In this document: piece by piece, positions 33,819-46,173 of the stretch
Layout: each line of letters begins with the position of its first letter
How positions within the stretch are numbered: the first letter of the stretch is position 1
Source: Hypericum androsaemum
Taxonomy: Eukaryota; Streptophyta; Magnoliopsida; Malpighiales; Hypericaceae
Assembly: GCA_963995505.1 (NCBI GenBank)
Contig: OZ023190.1
Span: forward strand, 17,106,092-17,170,091
Direction: 5' to 3'
Length of the DNA stretch: 64,000 nucleotides
Notes under the pieces: model-generated
Told to the model about the DNA's origin: nothing
Seen by the model: only the letters and a program-made list of their open reading frames with translations
The model's database searches: none
Made by a program: the position numbers and the translations under genes

Positions 33819-36089
33819 ATGCCAAGAACCCGGAGTGAAGGACTAGACCTTGACACAAACACTGTGCTTGAGGTTGACATCGGAGTACTCGAAAGGGTAA
33901 TTAGGCGTGAAAAGAGGGACCAAGCGAGAGCAATGGCACAAAATCAGGAAGACGGAGCGCTCCAAGCTGTAGGGGACGCTCCACGAAGAAGGACGCTGTT
34001 GGAATCATCTGTTCCTACATGGAATGGGAACCCTAATGGTCTACAATAACCACCTGTAGGTCCCCACTCTTTCCAGATTCCAGCAGTGATTGTCGGACTC
34101 CTGCAAAACTCGATCCAATTTGGCGGCTTGCCAAGCGAAGATCCTCAAGACCATCTATCTCGATTTGAAGATATCTGCAACATCATGAAGTTCCAAAATA
34201 TCAATGATGATGTCTTGAAGCTGCGTCTCTTTCACTTTTCTTTGAGAGATCGAGCTCGTGCTTGGTACAATAAGTTAAAAGGAGAGACGATTCAGAGTTG
34301 GAATGATTTGGCCCATGCTTTTCTTCGGAAGTTCTTTTCAATGGCCAAGTCAGCCAAGCTCTTGCGGGACATAAATACTTTCATACAAGCTGATGGGGAA
34401 AGCATCTATGAGGCTTGGGAGCGGTTCACTGATCTCCAAAGTTCCTTCCCTCAACATGGCATAACTCAGGAGAACCTCATGAAGATCTTTTACAATGGGT
34501 TAGATGGCCCATCCCGTGATCATATTGATGCCTCCTCTCAAGGGGTATTCCTGAGAAAGACTGCTGATGAAGCTGCTCGCTTAATGGAAGAGATGGCTGA
34601 AGTTAATGGTATGTGGCCAAAGGAACGTACCAGGCATCCCCGTAGGGAAGCGACTCGAGGGGTACTTGAAATGGATGCCAATATGAAGCTTGAAGCTAAA
34701 GTTGAGGCACTTACCAAAAGACTTGAAGAATTGACCAAGGGCAAGGAGAAGGCGGCTGCAGTACAAGATATGTGTGAAATTTGCAAAGAATCACATCATA
34801 CCGACGATTGTCCTCAGTTGGTGGCGGCTCAGGCTATCGCTGATAGACAACCACCAGGTTTGGGTTACTCACAACAAGCTAATGCTCATCCAAATTTCTC
34901 TCGATTTGGTCAGCAAGCACACAACACTAGTGCCCAGCAAGACTCCAGGAAACCATATTTGGGCGAGCAAGTCAAAGAAATGGGTGACAAGCTCGATAAG
35001 TTAGTGGGGGTAGTCCAGCAGTCCATCCAACAACAACGTATAACTGTGCAGCGGCTGGATCGTTGTGAAGCACGTCAACAAGAGTTTGAGACATACTTAA
35101 AGGGGCAAGCCACACAACTCCAGAAGATGGAGATCGAACTCGGAAATTTGGCTGCAGCAAATACTCAAAGGGAAATAGGTGCTCTACCCAGCAACACCGA
35201 GTCGAACCCGCGAGGACAGGTGATGGCCATCACAGTGAGGAGTGTGGACGAGGATGATGAACCATATATTCCTCCACCACCTTATGTCCCTCCACCTCCA
35301 TTCCCGCAAAGACTCCGGAGAAAGCCACCACTTGAGAACAAATCCTCTTCAAAAGAATGTGCCAAACCAATCAAGCCAGCCATCGAGGAGGAGGTAGTTA
35401 CTGAAAAGAAGGAGCCACCAGTCTATATCAGTGAACAAGAGGATTCTTATATTCCTCCACCATCACCTCAACAAGTCAAGAAAGTAGCAGTGATCGATGA
35501 GAAGGCCCTTGAATTCATAGCGAAAATGGAAGAAATTCAAAGCCATGTCTCTTTCTTGGAGATGTTAGATAAAAGGCCACAATATGCTGAGTTTTTGAAG
35601 GAGATCATCGCTAGGAAGAAGAGGCAGAATGATGGCAAGACGACCCCTTTGGTAGAAAATGACATACCGCCAAAACTAGAAGATCCAGGGAGTTTCACTA
35701 TTCCTTGTACTATTGACGGTGTTCAGTTTCCACATTGTTTATGTGATTTGGGTGCCAATATTAATCTTATGCCTTTGGCTACTTTCAGGAAACTCAATTT
35801 AGGAGATATCAAACCTACATCTATGATGATAGAGCTTGCAGATCACACTAAGAAGAAACCGCATGGAATTGTGGAAGATGTGCATATCAAAGTCGACAAG
35901 TCTCTTATACCCGTAGACTTTGTAGTGCTGGACTACGTTGTAGATGCAAGTTGTCCATTAATTCTAGGACGTCCATTCCTCAACACTTGTCATGCAATGG
36001 TAGATGTGCACAATGGCAAGTTACTTCTCCGTATAGGCCCAGATGAAATAGAGTTCCAAGTAACCGATAAGCGCCTCCATCCACCATAG
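33819..36089 (+). pseudogene. Gag-protease polyprotein of Athila-like element, one internal stop
   Basis: One frame of 757 codons from ATG 33819, interrupted by TAA at 34047-34049; downstream it stays open from 34050 to the stop at 36087. Order: N-terminal MPRTRSEGLD; Gag domain about 34100-34600 (QDHLSRFEDICN, ARAWYNKLKG, AFLRKFF, WERFTDLQ); a coiled-coil-prone stretch; a short zinc knuckle C-x2-C-x3-H-x4-C at 34773-34811; Pro-rich linkers with repeated YIPPP; and the aspartic protease with CDLGANINLMP (Asp codon 35745-35747) and LILGRPFL. In relatives the Asp motif is usually D[ST]GA; here it is DLGA, which many plant Ty3 proteases of this branch also show. Because of the stop, only a 76-residue N-terminal piece or an internally started protein would be made. 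Confidence 0.85.
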
Positions 36090-37907
36090 TGCCACAGGGA
36101 GTAACAAAGTCAAGCTAACGACTCTAAATTAGCATGTTTAGTATTTAATTTTTCTTTTATGTTTGTATTTGCTTCAGTATTGTTATTTTGATTTAGTGTT
36201 TTAATGGCCTTCGCAGGAGGTTTCAAAAAGAGAAAATTGAGCTGCAGCAAAATTTGCCAGTCCATACACAAACTTTGTTGTGCACAAAGACAATTAGAGC
36301 AAAACACCACCAACCTTCCCCACCACCTCCTATCAATTGACAGGGCAGTACCAGTCCTTTCCTCTGTTCCTCTATGTTATGTGTCTGTTTTGTGCCTCGT
36401 GATGTTCATGTTCGTACGTGTAATGTTGTTGCTGTCTTGGCCCTACATTGAGGACAATGTGTTCAATAAGTGTGGGGGGGGTCAACGTGCGGTTTCATTA
36501 TGGTTTGGCATATGTGATGGGGTCTATATTTGAATTTAAGATTGTGTTTGTGATTGAAGTGGTGTATTTAAAGCAAATGATGAATCTCCCCCTTGAATTT
36601 TTGAACTTTTGTTAGAAGTTAAATCCCATACCATGTTAGGAATCAAGCCTGAGTATGATGAGTAGGGACGTGTAGGAACAACACCCTTGGTTGTTTAGGT
36701 TAGTGGTTGTACTTGGTAGATTATACTAGTGGCATTGATGAGTGACCTTGTGAGATTTTAGAGCCGAAGGAGGAGACAACCGTCTTCGCATAGCATGAGG
36801 TGCCTACATTGCTCCGGTCATCAGGTTTCATGCCATCACTTGGTACCGTTTTGGTGGTGTGGGTGTAACTGACAGGACGGGGGCCATATTTGATTTTGAG
36901 CCTAGAGCCTTAGAGCTGAAAACCCTGTATATCTCTTGTTTAAACACGTTGAGCTTAAGCCTTTTCCTTTGAAATATTATATGTAAGCCATTATGCAAGC
37001 CATATATCCACAATCTTACCCACCTTTGATTACTTTGGTCCGAGGATGCATTAGGTCTTAATCTTTGGGGTATTGTTGTAAGGGTTCATTTGGTAGAATA
37101 GCTTGGGAATAAACAATGGGGTAATGGGTAGAAATGAGGCTAACAAAGAAGCCGACACCAGTTGCTTTTGATGTGTAATATGATGAATGTGATTGAGGAA
37201 TGTTGTGAAAATTGAAAAGGAAAAAAGCAAAAAAAAAAGGAAAAAAGAAAAGTAAAGGAAAAAAAGAAGAAAAAAGTGAAAAAGTGATGAAAAGGGAATG
37301 AAAAAGTTGGAAATGGAACAAACGTTGAATGATGGAAAGTGGAAAGTTTGAAAAGAGGTTGGAAAGTGAATAAATGGCACGGCTCGAGCTAAGTGGTCAA
37401 TAGGATTTGGGTGTAATCTTGGGATGAGTGCATATTAGATATAGTGTGAGGTATTTAGAGTAGACGAGAGCTAGAACATTTTTGTGAGCTCCTCGGCCGG
37501 GTGGTTTAGCTACCTCCCACATATATTATCCTCACCTGACCCTAACCCCATTACAACCCAATGAAAAGTCCCCTTGATCATGAGCCCCACATTTATCGAG
37601 GCACCACTAAGTGAGACGTATGAAACTTTGAGAACCCAGACGTGTACGCGAGTGATAGGTAGTTGACTACTCATATATGTGAGCTTAAAATTTCGAACCT
37701 CTGAGTGGTCAACCCTCTAGTGTAATCTACTAAGTGCAAAAACTAGGTTAAACCATCAAGGATGCGGTGTCTACACGTTCTTACTCCTTGTGCTCAGGTA
37801 GGTACACTACTTAGTTGTGGGGTGGTCTTTTAATAAGAGTTTGAAAGTTTGGGTGTGTGTCTGATGCTCCTTACTTGAGGACAAGCAAGGAAATAAGTGT
37901 GGGGGTG
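36090..37907 (+). other. Non-coding tail of Athila-like element
   Basis: 1.8 kb where pol would be expected. It includes CATTGAGGACAATGTG followed by AAGTGTGGGGGGG (36447-36482), a motif I associate with plant Ty3 3' regions; a 100-bp A/G-only tract (about 37205-37325); and at its end a second GAGGACAAGCAAGGAAATAAGTGTGGGGGTG (about 37877-37907), whose last part is the polypurine tract touching the 3' LTR. The two GTGGGGG blocks suggest a duplicated or deleted segment. Confidence 0.75.
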
Positions 37908-39499
37908 TGATGAGTGTGTAAATGCTCATGTTTTGTCATATGTTTCGTGCGTGTTTAGTCATGTTTTGAGTTATATTCATCATGTCATGTTAAACCTTGT
38001 GATCGATTTAGTATATTTATGTTCGGGAATGGATTTCTACCCATCGTCATATTTTGTAGGGAATTGGAGCTCAATGAAGGTCGTTGGAGGGGTGATTTCA
38101 AGAGATCATATTGCAAGAGTCATAACTTTCTACTCGAGCATTGGATTATAATGCATAAGATACCGTTGGAAAGCTTGAAGAGAGATATACATTTTGTCTT
38201 TTATAGTCAAAGTCAAATTCGGAGCGGAAGAGGAACAAAAATGAAAAATACGAAGATTCAATGAAGCTGTGCAGGCCAACTAGCGACGGGGAGTCAACTA
38301 GCGGCCGCCAGTGAAAGTGGAAGGGCTCCCCGTCGCTAGTTGATTAGCGATCGCTAGTCGGGTAGCACAGAGATTTACAAAGGGGTCGAACTGGCGGCCG
38401 CTACTCAACTAGCGATCGCTAGTTCGCCCAACGCAGCTTTAGTCCGACTTCTTATTTAGTTATAATTTCGGATCCGCTAAAGGAAATATTCGACTTTTAA
38501 CCTCCTGTTTCGGCTTTAGGACTTAAGGTATATTATTTATATTATTATTTGGCTAGTTAAACTTCTAATTTAGATTAACCTCTTCTAGGTTTTCCTAATT
38601 TTGTATTAGATTCGTGGCTATATATAAGCCTTAGGGGACGTTTTTGGAGGATATACTACTGCAATATTTTGAACAGCCTTTAGAGCTTAATAAAGGGACG
38701 GTTCCAGTTAGCACGGGGAAAGGATTGGCAAAGCTTGACCATCACGACTAAGCTTTTTCTTCCTCTATCTTTTATGTTAATTGATATCATGTTCTTCGTT
38801 AATCTTTTGTGCTTTGTTAACATGATTAGCGAGTAGTTCTCTTGCGAGTGCGATGCCCTAATTATGTGATTACTCGTCTATGTTAGCTATGGTTTGATTA
38901 TCTTTCGTAGTAGTTGTCAATTGATGATCTTAATGCTTAATCTAACTTGATCACTTAGATTATGATATTTAGTTGATAATAATGGACCGGAAGGCATTAG
39001 AATCAACGGAAGAGTCAATCGACATGTCTTAAAGTATTAATGAGGAATCTTGATACTAAGGGATAACCCGATAGGAGTTAACTTCATAATTGAGTTTAGT
39101 TTAATTCTTGGTCTAATTAATGAGCGGAAGCGTTGATTAGTAATCATGAACTATTCTAGCTTAGTTTTGTCATCCTAATGAGCGGAAGCGTTAGGGAGAT
39201 GCATTAGAACACTCCGGGTACTAGTTAGAACTTCATAAAAACCATAGTCTCGACATAGATGGGTAGTCCATAAGGGTATCGTGCTCGTTTATCTCCATTG
39301 ATTTATAACTCGTCTTTTATTTACGTTTTTGATCTCGTTTATTTACTTGCGACCTTTCACAACGTTATAAAACTTTAATTTTCCTGCTTCACATAATTAT
39401 TTGCCTTGATTTTGTGTTCAACCCTCAGTTCTAAGAACCTTACTTACCACTATACTATTTGCTTGTGCGTTTAATTGCTTATCAATTTTGCGTACATCA
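37908..39499 (+). repeat. 3' LTR of Athila-like element
   Basis: 1592 bp, same length as the 5' LTR, nine substitutions and no indels by eye. Confidence 0.96.
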
Positions 39500-39504
39500 C
39501 CTTT

Positions 39505-40190
39505 CATCTCGGATTTTGTAAGTGAGAGGCCGGGCGATAGGAAGAGGTTCGGGCGGAAGGAGAATTCCGCCTAGGGCCTGAGCGGAATGAGCCCGCTCGG
39601 AGGAGCTGGCGGTAAGCAAGGCGATGGAGCTCATGGGCGGTAAGGCCCGCCTCGGGCCTAAAGGCGGGAAGGCTCGGTATACATGAAGCCTTTTTGTTCC
39701 GAGTAGGCGGGAGACTTGGGCCCGTTTTGGAGTTCGCTTTGGGCCTAAAGGCGATAAGCTATTTAGACATGACGGGCTTGAAACAGAATTTTGCACGGAA
39801 GGTTCAAGAAGGCCGGGTTGACTTATATTTTTCTAAGTAGAGCCGGGATTTTTGGGATTTCCGAGATTCTCATAAGATTTTGGGACACAGTTGCTTGGTC
39901 GACACGACCGGTATGTTCCTAATCGGAGACGAGATTTGTTCATTTGAGGAAGACGGTTTAGATTTTCCTATTCTAAGCCGGGTTGATTTGGAAACGAAAT
40001 ATTCACTCGGGATGGAATTTCTTGCACGGGAAGGATGGAGCTAGGTCAAGACGTGCTATATAAAGGGAGCTTGGGTACCGGAGAAAGACATCCACAACAC
40101 AACACACAATTACAGGGTGTTGTTCTGATTTAGCTTGAAAATTGAGATTTTTTGGGAAAAAAATGTGTAAAAATAAGTTGGTGTCACAGA
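39505..40190. mobile_element. Older repeat, right segment, LTR-like
   Basis: Continues the sequence interrupted at 32045. GGCGGTAAGGC and GGCGGGA motifs persist to about 39740. Then comes CTATATAAAGGGAGC (about 40058), a TATA-like box, a CACAACACAACACACA stretch, and TTGGTGTCACAGACGGG at about 40180, which could be a primer-binding site of an unidentified tRNA. This order looks like the promoter half of an LTR. It suggests the host of both insertions was itself an LTR element, now partial. Confidence 0.5.
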
Positions 40191-40199
40191 CGGGCCCAC

Positions 40200-41060
40200 T
40201 TTCCCGGCAAAACTGACTTGTACGACTACACGGACCACATGCAAGGAATTATGAGATATCAAGTGAAGTACAAAAAAGATTCTGAAATAAATCACAACCT
40301 CAGGAAAATATCTTTGACGACATCACAAATACATGCAAAATGACAATTCGCCCCTGAAAAATCAACTTGTCCACCTCTTTCCTTTCCTCCTGAAAAACTT
40401 GTCGACTATGTGACGAGATTCTTTTAAGAAAAACTTATATCATAATAATTTAAATTCGTAACTTATAGATAAAAAGATTCGAGTTTAAACATGGGCATAT
40501 GAAATTAATATTTACTAGTTGATAATCGAGTTGGACGGGACCCGCAAAACTTTTCCCGAGAGGTGAACGAGCCAAACCCACGATGCGACGGGCCGGACCT
40601 ATAATATCTTGAAGGCTCACCGTTGAATCAGGTCGGGGGCTCCACGATTGGGCCCACATAGATTAAGACCAGCCTAGATGTGACCACAGCTCAAATTCGA
40701 ACCAATTAGTATTGAATTGGTTCGAATTTGAATTAAATTTAAATTAGTTATTTAAAATTTTAATATAAGATGCTAAGTTTCCCGTGTCAGTAAATTAATG
40801 TAGGTCGAAGTTCATTCATCGCAGGTGTAATATTCGGATAGGAAAAAAAGAAAAGAAATATAAGATATGTTGTACACCAAAACGCAGTGTGTTAGTGAAG
40901 CCCAATTGCAAATCACGTGCTGGCAAAAGTATAAAAATACAAATACGAGCATCACACTGTTTCCACCCCTCCATCTCAAGAGGCAACTATAACCCTCGGA
41001 TCTGGTGATGAAGAAATCCAACGGCCACGATCAGATCTCCGCCTCCCTTCCTCTCCCTCG
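40200..41060. other. Intergenic, promoter side of TPR gene
   Basis: No gene is seen. AT-rich to about 40960, then CT-rich near the TPR transcription start. Confidence 0.5.
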
Positions 41061-41070
41061 CTATATAAAA
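41061..41070 (+). promoter_or_regulatory. TATA box of the TPR gene
   Basis: CTATATAAAA, about 105 bp before the start codon, with CT-rich sequence on both sides and a GAGAGAGAG leader after it. Good core-promoter spacing. Confidence 0.7.
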
Positions 41071-41171
41071 GCCTTCTTTCCCTCTCCCCCGCTTCACCTG
41101 CGCACCGAGAGAGAGAATTCTGTCTCAAAAGACCAAATCGTTAAACTTAGTATTGAACTCTAAGAGAGAGG

Positions 41172-42385
41172 ATGCTAATGAGGAGTGCATCGACGCCGAT
41201 ACTGAACTCGTGGATCCCGCCGGCGAAGGACCCCTCGCCGGAGCCGGAGAGCTTCAACCCGAACCCGCTACCCAAGACCCGATCCACATCACTCATAGCC
41301 TCGTGCTCCCCTTCCTCCTCCTCCTCCCACGAGCCGCTTCTCCGGATCAAGAGGACCCTCTCCGAGACCGACCTTCGGAGGCCGCCCACGTCGTGCCACG
41401 TCAGCCCCCGGGTCATCGACGCCCCGATTCTCAAGGAGGATCACGTAAAGGCGGAGTCTTTACTGTCCGTCGGGCCATTCGGGCTTCCGATGGGTGGCGC
41501 AGTTGGCGGCGGCGGCGGTGGAAGAAGGATCTGTGGCGGTGGGTCGGATGAGGGGAATCCCAACCGCGGGAAGGACGGGACGGAGGTTTATTACCGGATG
41601 ATGATCGAAGCTAACCCGGGGAACCCGCTTCTCCTGTCCAACTACGCCCGGTTCTTGAAAGAGGTTAGTTTATTTGCTTAATTTTATCTAAAGTCACATG
41701 ATCCGATCGACTGGCTCCATATACTAGTTCTTTTCCAGCGTGTTTTGTCCTCGCTCACACGCATCCCAGAAACTTCCTATGAGGTCACCCATCCTAATCT
41801 TACTCTCGGCCAAACACGTTTAAACAGACAAACTGTGGAAACAGTCGTCAGATGTGTTACATTTAATCTACTGGGTAGCGTAAAGTTTCGGTTTTTGTGG
41901 TTCTATTAAGCTTGGCTAGTGTAAAGATTCGTGCTTTATGGTTGGACCAGGTTCGTGGGGATCATTCGAAGGCGGAGGAGTACTGTGGGAGAGCCATTTT
42001 GGCGAATCCGAATGATGGGAATGTTCTATCTATGTACGCGGATCTGATATGGGAAAGCCACAAGGACGCTTCGCGAGCCGAGGGCTACTTCGATCGAGCT
42101 GTTCAAGCCGCTCCCGACAATTGGTAAGTGGAAAACCACGCGTGGATGTTTTTCTGAATTGGTGAAAAAATTTGGTGTTCATGTCCTAAAACTAGTGTTT
42201 GTTTTGTTCATTGGTGCAGCCACGTCCTAGCTTCCTATGCTCGGTTCCTTTGGGACGCCGAGGAGGAAGAGGAAGAAGATGGGAGCAATGGGGATGTAGA
42301 AGAAGGCGGTATACGCGAATTGTTGCAGCCAAGCTTTATTCAGGGACTGCCTCCCCTTCCCCCTTCTTTAACCGCTGCTTCTTGA
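41172..42385 (+). CDS. Tetratricopeptide-repeat (TPR)-like protein
   Basis: Plant TPR-like superfamily protein with no defined biochemical role. Three exons 41172-41663, 41951-42123 and 42220-42385, GT-AG introns, 831 nt, 276 aa. The N-terminus [17 protein letters not shown] and the later RTLSETDL are conserved Ser-rich landmarks of this family. The middle is Gly-rich (VGGGGGGRR, about residue 115). From about residue 137 there are TPR-like helical pairs: [20 protein letters not shown], then [20 protein letters not shown], then [20 protein letters not shown]. An acidic run (DAEEEEEED) follows and the protein ends in [13 protein letters not shown] start at 41178 is also possible. Codon use is GC-rich in exon 1, unlike the AT-rich surroundings, as in many plant genes. 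Function is likely protein-protein interaction (inference). Confidence 0.88.
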
Positions 42386-42449
42386 GCTCAAAGTTCCTCA
42401 CCTCCACATCCGGCTGATGCTTTTGTACCATTTGTTAGATATACCTTCC

Positions 42450-43110
42450 AAATTCTGACTGTTTTGTGTATACTCCCTTAGTCCCCTTGGTTTTTCTTTT
42501 TCCTTTCCCTGTTTTTTAACCGTTTTATCTTCTGAGGTGAGCTGTCTTAACCGATCGCCATGTGTTGACCTTGTTTGGTCTTGGAATGGAGCATATCATT
42601 GTAGAAAAAGGAATAAGAAATGGAAGGAGTTTTGATGTGATCATTTGTCTCTCTTTTCTCTGCATTAATATTTGTCAAAAATTATGTTCCTCGTCCGAAG
42701 AGAAAAAACAACATGTCTGTTAGATTCTGGTAATTGAATGTTTAAGGAAAGTTAAGGAGCACAAGTTATGCGATATTGGGAATTAAAATCTGTCTGCTAA
42801 TGCCAAAATCGGCAAAGGGATGCTTGGGGAGTGGCCTCCTTCGCTAGCTGCTTCTTGTCTGTTGCGTTTACAGTAACCAGAAACAATAGGCAAAGAAGAC
42901 AGTGATGAGCGATTCTCGCTGGATGTGTAATTTGGGCCGAACACCACCATTCTACTTCTCGAGTCTGAAGCTATCAACCAAGTTGTACACCTATTTTACT
43001 GACAGTAAAAAGTTCGGTTTAACCGCATTCGATATTTTGGCAATGTCTCTAGGCCTTCCGCGGCCGATTCAGGCCTCCGAATAATTGGGCCGTGACAATT
43101 ACTGGGTAGA
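42450..43110. other. Intergenic, no gene seen
   Basis: 3' flank of the TPR gene followed by unremarkable sequence. Small ORFs on both strands lack family features. Confidence 0.45.
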
Positions 43111-43124
43111 GTTCTTGCATCTGT

Positions 43125-43258
43125 ATAGGGGTATAATGGACTTTTCCATATGAAAATTTGAGTGTGAATAACTTGGGGTGTTTTTTGGATATTTTTATAA
43201 CACAGGGTCCTAAGTGTCTATTTTCAATAACGCAGGGTACCTAAATGTCTTTAACTCT
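43125..43258. mobile_element. Right arm of a family A MITE (copy 3, truncated)
   Basis: Matches the right arm of 5685-6340: GGGGTATAATGGACTTTTCC, then a TTTTTATAACACAGGGT...TAAGTGTCTATTTTCAATAACGC block, then TGTCTTTAACTC, followed by a T-rich flank. No left arm is seen upstream, so half of the element is lost. Confidence 0.65.
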
Positions 43259-43269
43259 TTTTTATTTTG

Positions 43270-45884
43270 CATAATTTTTTGAATTCTACCTGTCATGAGT
43301 TCTTAAAATTATGCAAAAAAAAAAGGAAATCCAAGCATCAACTACAGCTCGATTTTTTTTATTTTAAAGATTATTTATCTAGAGAATTTTGTTAGTTTGT
43401 TATCGAATTTCAAATTTTTTACGGAAAAGGAAAAAATTCCCATGATTTTGTAACAGTTGGAAAGCGGTCCGCTGTAAGTTTCAGAAAAAGGCCCAATCGC
43501 GTCCCAGGCCCACAAATGGGATACAAACTAAGGCCTATATTATTAGGCCCACTAAACCCAGAAACTCAGAGCCGCGCTTTATTATTTTCCTTCCCCTCCC
43601 CTGCACCCGAGGGAAGAAAAAAAGGGATGGAGGAGGAGAAAGGAAGGAGGACCCGAAACGGTGTCGTCGAAGAGAAAGAGGATGGTTTATTTTTGTTATG
43701 GGTCTTTCTTGGGAGAAAAATATTTCAAAAATTTCCAAGTGATCAAGGAAGGTGTTTGCAGTATGGTTCATTTTTGGTCTTTCGACCTTCAAAAATTTGA
43801 TTTCTGGTAGATAGATTGTTTAGATTCACATTTTGCTTGGTGCACATTCAGGTCTTCTTTTTTATGATCATAGGATTTTTTGGTTTGATCTTTTTAGAGA
43901 TACTTTGATGTATATTTTTAGATAGTGTTTATCACTGTGGAACATGCTGATAGACGTTATCTAGTTCCTTTGATATTTTCTCTCTTGGTAGAACACTTTG
44001 ATAAAATATAATCTTTACTTAGTAAAAAAAAAGGATGGGGTATACTTGGAGTGAACCATGTAGGTCTAATGTATCTATCCAGACGTAGTACCTTATTTTG
44101 AGAGCTCGACTTGAAAGTGACATTTATGCAAATTCTGGCTTGCGATGTTTTGTGTCCTTCCATCCATCGACCTGGTAATTATAGATCCACGTGGAACGAA
44201 TTTTGATCGCAAGTTTCAGACATGGAACATATTGCCACGAATCACATGTTCCCAATCTCATCACACGTAGGAACTTTATATACGCCTCGCTTCTCGTCGA
44301 CTGGACCGTCTCCTTTCTAGTATACCCCGTTTCCAATACTTAACTTGCTAGTCCTTTTTAGTTAGTTCCTTTATAACGTAATAGGAGATCTAATACATAA
44401 TAAATTCGTCTATGAGTTTTCAGAAATCGTAATTGTTAGTTCTTCTAATCAATTTATGTCTCATATTCAATTAGATTATCACCTAAAATTACTAAAATAC
44501 TCATACCTCACTTTAAAACTACAAAAGCATATTAACCCCACCACATGTTATTAACAACATCAACCTAACATTAGTCTATGTATACGTTAAGGAAGACTCC
44601 ATTTCTGAAACATAAACATACTAGAAAAAAATGTTTTGCTATTTCCGAATGTTTAATTAATCTCTCATAGTTTTTTTCTTGTGGGTTTCTCTTCTTTTGA
44701 TTTCTTGGTATGCTCCAATTGCAACTAGATGTGCTTATGCGCCTACATGAACAACCGGAGGTATAGCACCTGTGGAAATGACCTTTCGTTCTTTACCAAA
44801 TTTCGAGTTCCCCACATATATCGAATGTTTCAATTCAGGGCTGAGCTAATTATTTCAAGAATTAATATCCTATTTCTTAAAATTTATGGACTAATTTATT
44901 AGTTACTAGATTTATTAGTACATTATATCAAAATTCACAGACTTCTGAATATTTTCTCCTAGTTATAATGGTCGAAATTATTTGGTATTCGGATAATCAT
45001 ATACCGACTAATTTAAGTTTGAAGTGGAATAGACTATAAAAAATGTCAGAAGAATTTCTACCAAGTTATACATGCACTTTCAAGACTCGAACTCAAGATA
45101 CATAGTTTAAGTCACAACAATTATTCACAGCTAATTTAAACTTTTTTTGTGTGCCCTTTTTTTTGAAATTCTATCAATAATATTTAACATTGATACATTT
45201 CTAATATCTCAAATTCAAGACCTGTTAATTAAATTACAAAATTACCATCATCAGTTAATATAAGTATTTGTTGGTACATTCATTGAGTATATAAATAAAA
45301 GTGAGAGCCGACAAAAGCATTTAGTGTTCACCTGCAACGGCTTCTGATTCAAATAAGCATGGGAGATAATTGTTCCAAGTTGGAAGAATGGATATTCTGG
45401 CTACAAGGCCAACAATCAAATTTACTGTCCCGGGTGTAAAAGGGGAATTCCCCCAATTTACCATAAAACCAAGAGCAAAAACAAGAAAAGCTCAGACTCC
45501 AACAAAAACCCAAAAGGGTTGGATGAATCATGAATATAATAAGTGGGCTTCCAGGGGGGAGGTAGTGGGGGCGAACAAGCCAGTAGCTGAAGTGACAATG
45601 TAATGAAATTAATGCTCTTCTTTGACAGAGACATGAAATTGACGTTTCAGATTCTAACTGTCAGAAATATTTCCTCTTATTTATTTATTCATAGAGAACT
45701 ATCCCATCTCAAGCAAACTACTTGAAAATATCTAAGATAATAGGTGAGTGAATCTCTTTTGTATAAATTTTAACTTCGTTATGATAAATGAGTGTCGTGT
45801 GAGAAATAACGAGCTACGGAATCAAACATACTCTAATATCATAATAGAATTTTACTATTTACCGCACCTTATTCTCCCTTCTTT
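43270..45884. other. Gene-empty AT-rich region
   Basis: No gene or clear repeat is recognised. A short GC-richer block with a purine-rich stretch (about 43560-43690) has an ORF of 94 codons without family features. The rest is stop-rich. Confidence 0.45.
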
Positions 45885-46150
45885 GGGTTTTTTTTGCCAA
45901 AAATGGTGTCTATAAAAAAAATTTTATGAAAAATGGGGTCCTTTTGAAAAGTATTTTTCGTACTGCGCTTGACTACAAGTTTCTTTTGTTGTAATGTTAA
46001 TAAGAATATTCATTTAACTCGTACTACAACACAGTACGAGAAATTTTTTTGTAATATGTTTGTACTCCATATTCACAATACTTTTGAAAAAAAAAATCCT
46101 ATTTTAGTATAACTTTTTAGAATGAACACTATTTTAGGCAAAAAAATGCT
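45885..46150. mobile_element. Small inverted-repeat element related to element C
   Basis: About 265 bp. Left end GGGTTTTTTTTGCCAAAAATGG (45885 on) resembles the end of element C; the right part, ACACTATTTTAGGCAAAAAA (about 46128-46147), is its imperfect complement. CAGTACGA/TCGTACTG motifs lie in the middle. No clean target duplication is found, so ends are approximate. It sits 23 bp before a family A MITE. Confidence 0.55.
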
Positions 46151-46173
46151 TATTTCCCTTGTCGTTTTTATTT

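Larger units (their letters stand above)
32051..39499 (+). mobile_element. Non-autonomous Athila-like LTR retrotransposon (Gag-protease only)
   Basis: 7449-bp complete insertion with perfect duplication CCTTT (32046-32050 and 39500-39504). Both LTRs are 1592 bp with TG...CA ends and differ at nine sites (0.6%). Order: LTR, primer-binding site extended to a whole tRNA-Asp, Gag with zinc knuckle, aspartic protease, a 1.8-kb non-coding tail, polypurine tract, LTR. Reverse transcriptase, RNase H, integrase and the env-like region of Athila are missing. Long LTRs, a tRNA-Asp primer and the Gag type support the Athila branch of Ty3 (inference). The gag frame has one internal stop. With substitution rates of 0.7-1.3e-8 per site per year the nine differences give roughly 0.2-0.4 million years. 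Confidence 0.95.

Noticed and set aside
34047..34049. Programmed stop-codon readthrough in gag
   Set aside because: The context does not match known readthrough signals and nothing downstream looks like a stimulatory structure; kept only as an open alternative in the findings.
41153..41551. 132-codon ORF overlapping the start of the TPR gene
   Set aside because: Alternative frame of a GC-rich exon; the TPR frame has the conserved domains.
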